Source: Pseudomonas sp. 7SR1 (lineage in GTDB: Bacteria > Pseudomonadota > Gammaproteobacteria > Pseudomonadales > Pseudomonadaceae). Taken from it: a stretch of 64,000 bases of DNA. The stretch lies in assembly GCF_900156465.1 (NCBI RefSeq), contig NZ_LT707064.1, forward strand, positions 5,223,001 to 5,287,000, read 5' to 3'. Below are positions 63,564 to 64,000 of this stretch, one piece after another (position 1 is the first letter of the stretch; the number at the start of each line of letters is the position of its first letter). The translations under genes and the position numbers were made by a program. The notes beneath the pieces are model-generated. The model had not been told where the DNA came from, did not search any database, and was given only the letters and a program-made list of their open reading frames with translations.

Positions 63564-64000
63564 CTATTGAGTCAATTCAGGGCTGAGGGTCGTACCGTGC
63601 TTCTGCTGGCTGGCGACTTGCCCGAGTAGTTTGGGAATATCCAGGATCAACGCTACCGCTCCGTTCCCCAGGATGGTGAAGCCGCCCAGTCCGTGAGCTG
63701 TACCGAAAATCTTGCCCAGCGGCTTGATCACCGTCTGGAACTCCCCCAGCAATTGATCGACGACCAGGCCTACCCGCATCCCCGCGTAATGCACCACCAC
63801 GATGTTTTCACGGCCATGGTTGGGCTCATCGATGGCGAACATCTCGCGCAGACGCAGCACCGGAAGCACCGCACCTCGCAGGTCGAGGAATTCCTGGTTG
63901 TCGCCGTCATCGGTCGACAGCTCGATGCACTCCTCGACCAGGTCCAGGGGCACGACGTAAGAAGCGTTGCCGACTCCGATCAGAAAACCATCGATGATGG
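63564..64000 (-). CDS. cheA: Chemotaxis histidine kinase CheA, C-terminal regulatory domain (partial)
   Basis: The last 145 or so residues of a protein whose 5' end is beyond the window edge. '[21 protein letters not shown]', '[18 protein letters not shown]', '[30 protein letters not shown]' and '[19 protein letters not shown]' form the CheW-like domain at the end of CheA ('[11 protein letters not shown]' is CheA-specific, where CheW differs). First visible gene of the operon, 20 bp before mcp. The P1 and kinase domains are not visible. Confidence 0.92.
   Translation of the reverse strand, partial: IIDGFLIGVGNASYVVPLDLVEECIELSTDDGDNQEFLDLRGAVLPVLRLREMFAIDEPNHGRENIVVVHYAGMRVGLVVDQLLGEFQTVIKPLGKIFGTAHGLGGFTILGNGAVALILDIPKLLGQVASQQKHGTTLSPELTQ

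Overview
The window looks like a chromosomal segment of a Pseudomonas, most likely of the fluorescens/putida side of the genus. Base composition is GC-rich. Several proteins have close Pseudomonas relatives that I recognise (a P. stutzeri-type trehalose synthase, a che2-like chemotaxis operon, many LysR regulators and amino-acid ABC importers). Short palindromes of the CTGTGGGAGC type, common between Pseudomonas genes, recur. I see no rRNA, tRNA, CRISPR array, intact insertion sequence or prophage. Assignments come from reading motifs by eye; no database search was run.

Layout. 1-1395: tail of a cupin gene and a polyamine-type periplasmic binding protein. 1477-6514 (minus): an orphan sugar-type periplasmic binding protein followed by a very large hybrid kinase with two kinase-like modules, resembling TorT/TorS. 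6773-11407: a LysR regulator, an EamA exporter, a short-chain dehydrogenase, an MFS transporter and a SnoaL-like protein. 11472-15645 (minus): trehalose synthase, then a double-domain KaiC-like ATPase paired with a single-domain response regulator. 15825-20269: an amino-acid-type ABC importer with a FAD amine/amino-acid oxidase, divergent from an IclR regulator. 20521-34984: a large catabolic block holding a LysR regulator, an ArgH-like lyase, an ABC importer, two paralogous NodB/PuuE-type amidohydrolases, an MmgE/PrpD protein, an MFS transporter, a TIM-barrel isomerase, a 2-oxoglutarate oxygenase, and a second importer whose permease and ATPase are fused.

34985-40943 is accessory-looking: a decayed aldo/keto reductase, an isolated piece related to the C-terminus of the molybdopterin subunit of isoquinoline oxidoreductase, a benzoylformate-decarboxylase-like ThDP enzyme, a NADAR protein, small hypotheticals and a long palindrome. 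41043-48799: LysR and MFS genes, a three-gene isoquinoline-1-oxidoreductase-type complex (tri-haem cytochrome, 2Fe-2S subunit, Mo subunit) preceded by a possible leader ORF, and an Old Yellow Enzyme. 48859-49640 holds small, AT-richer ORFs, including one broken by an apparent one-base deletion.

49847-57641: two divergent two-component systems, one ending in an HD-GYP response regulator (cyclic-di-GMP hydrolysis) and the other in a NarL/LuxR regulator. 57651-64000 (minus): a chemosensory operon read cheA (cut by the window edge), mcp, cheW, cheW, cheR, cheD, cheB. The most promising undescribed material is the 20.5-35 kb catabolic block with its mismatched amidohydrolase pair, the binding protein/double-kinase pair, and the KaiC-REC pair.
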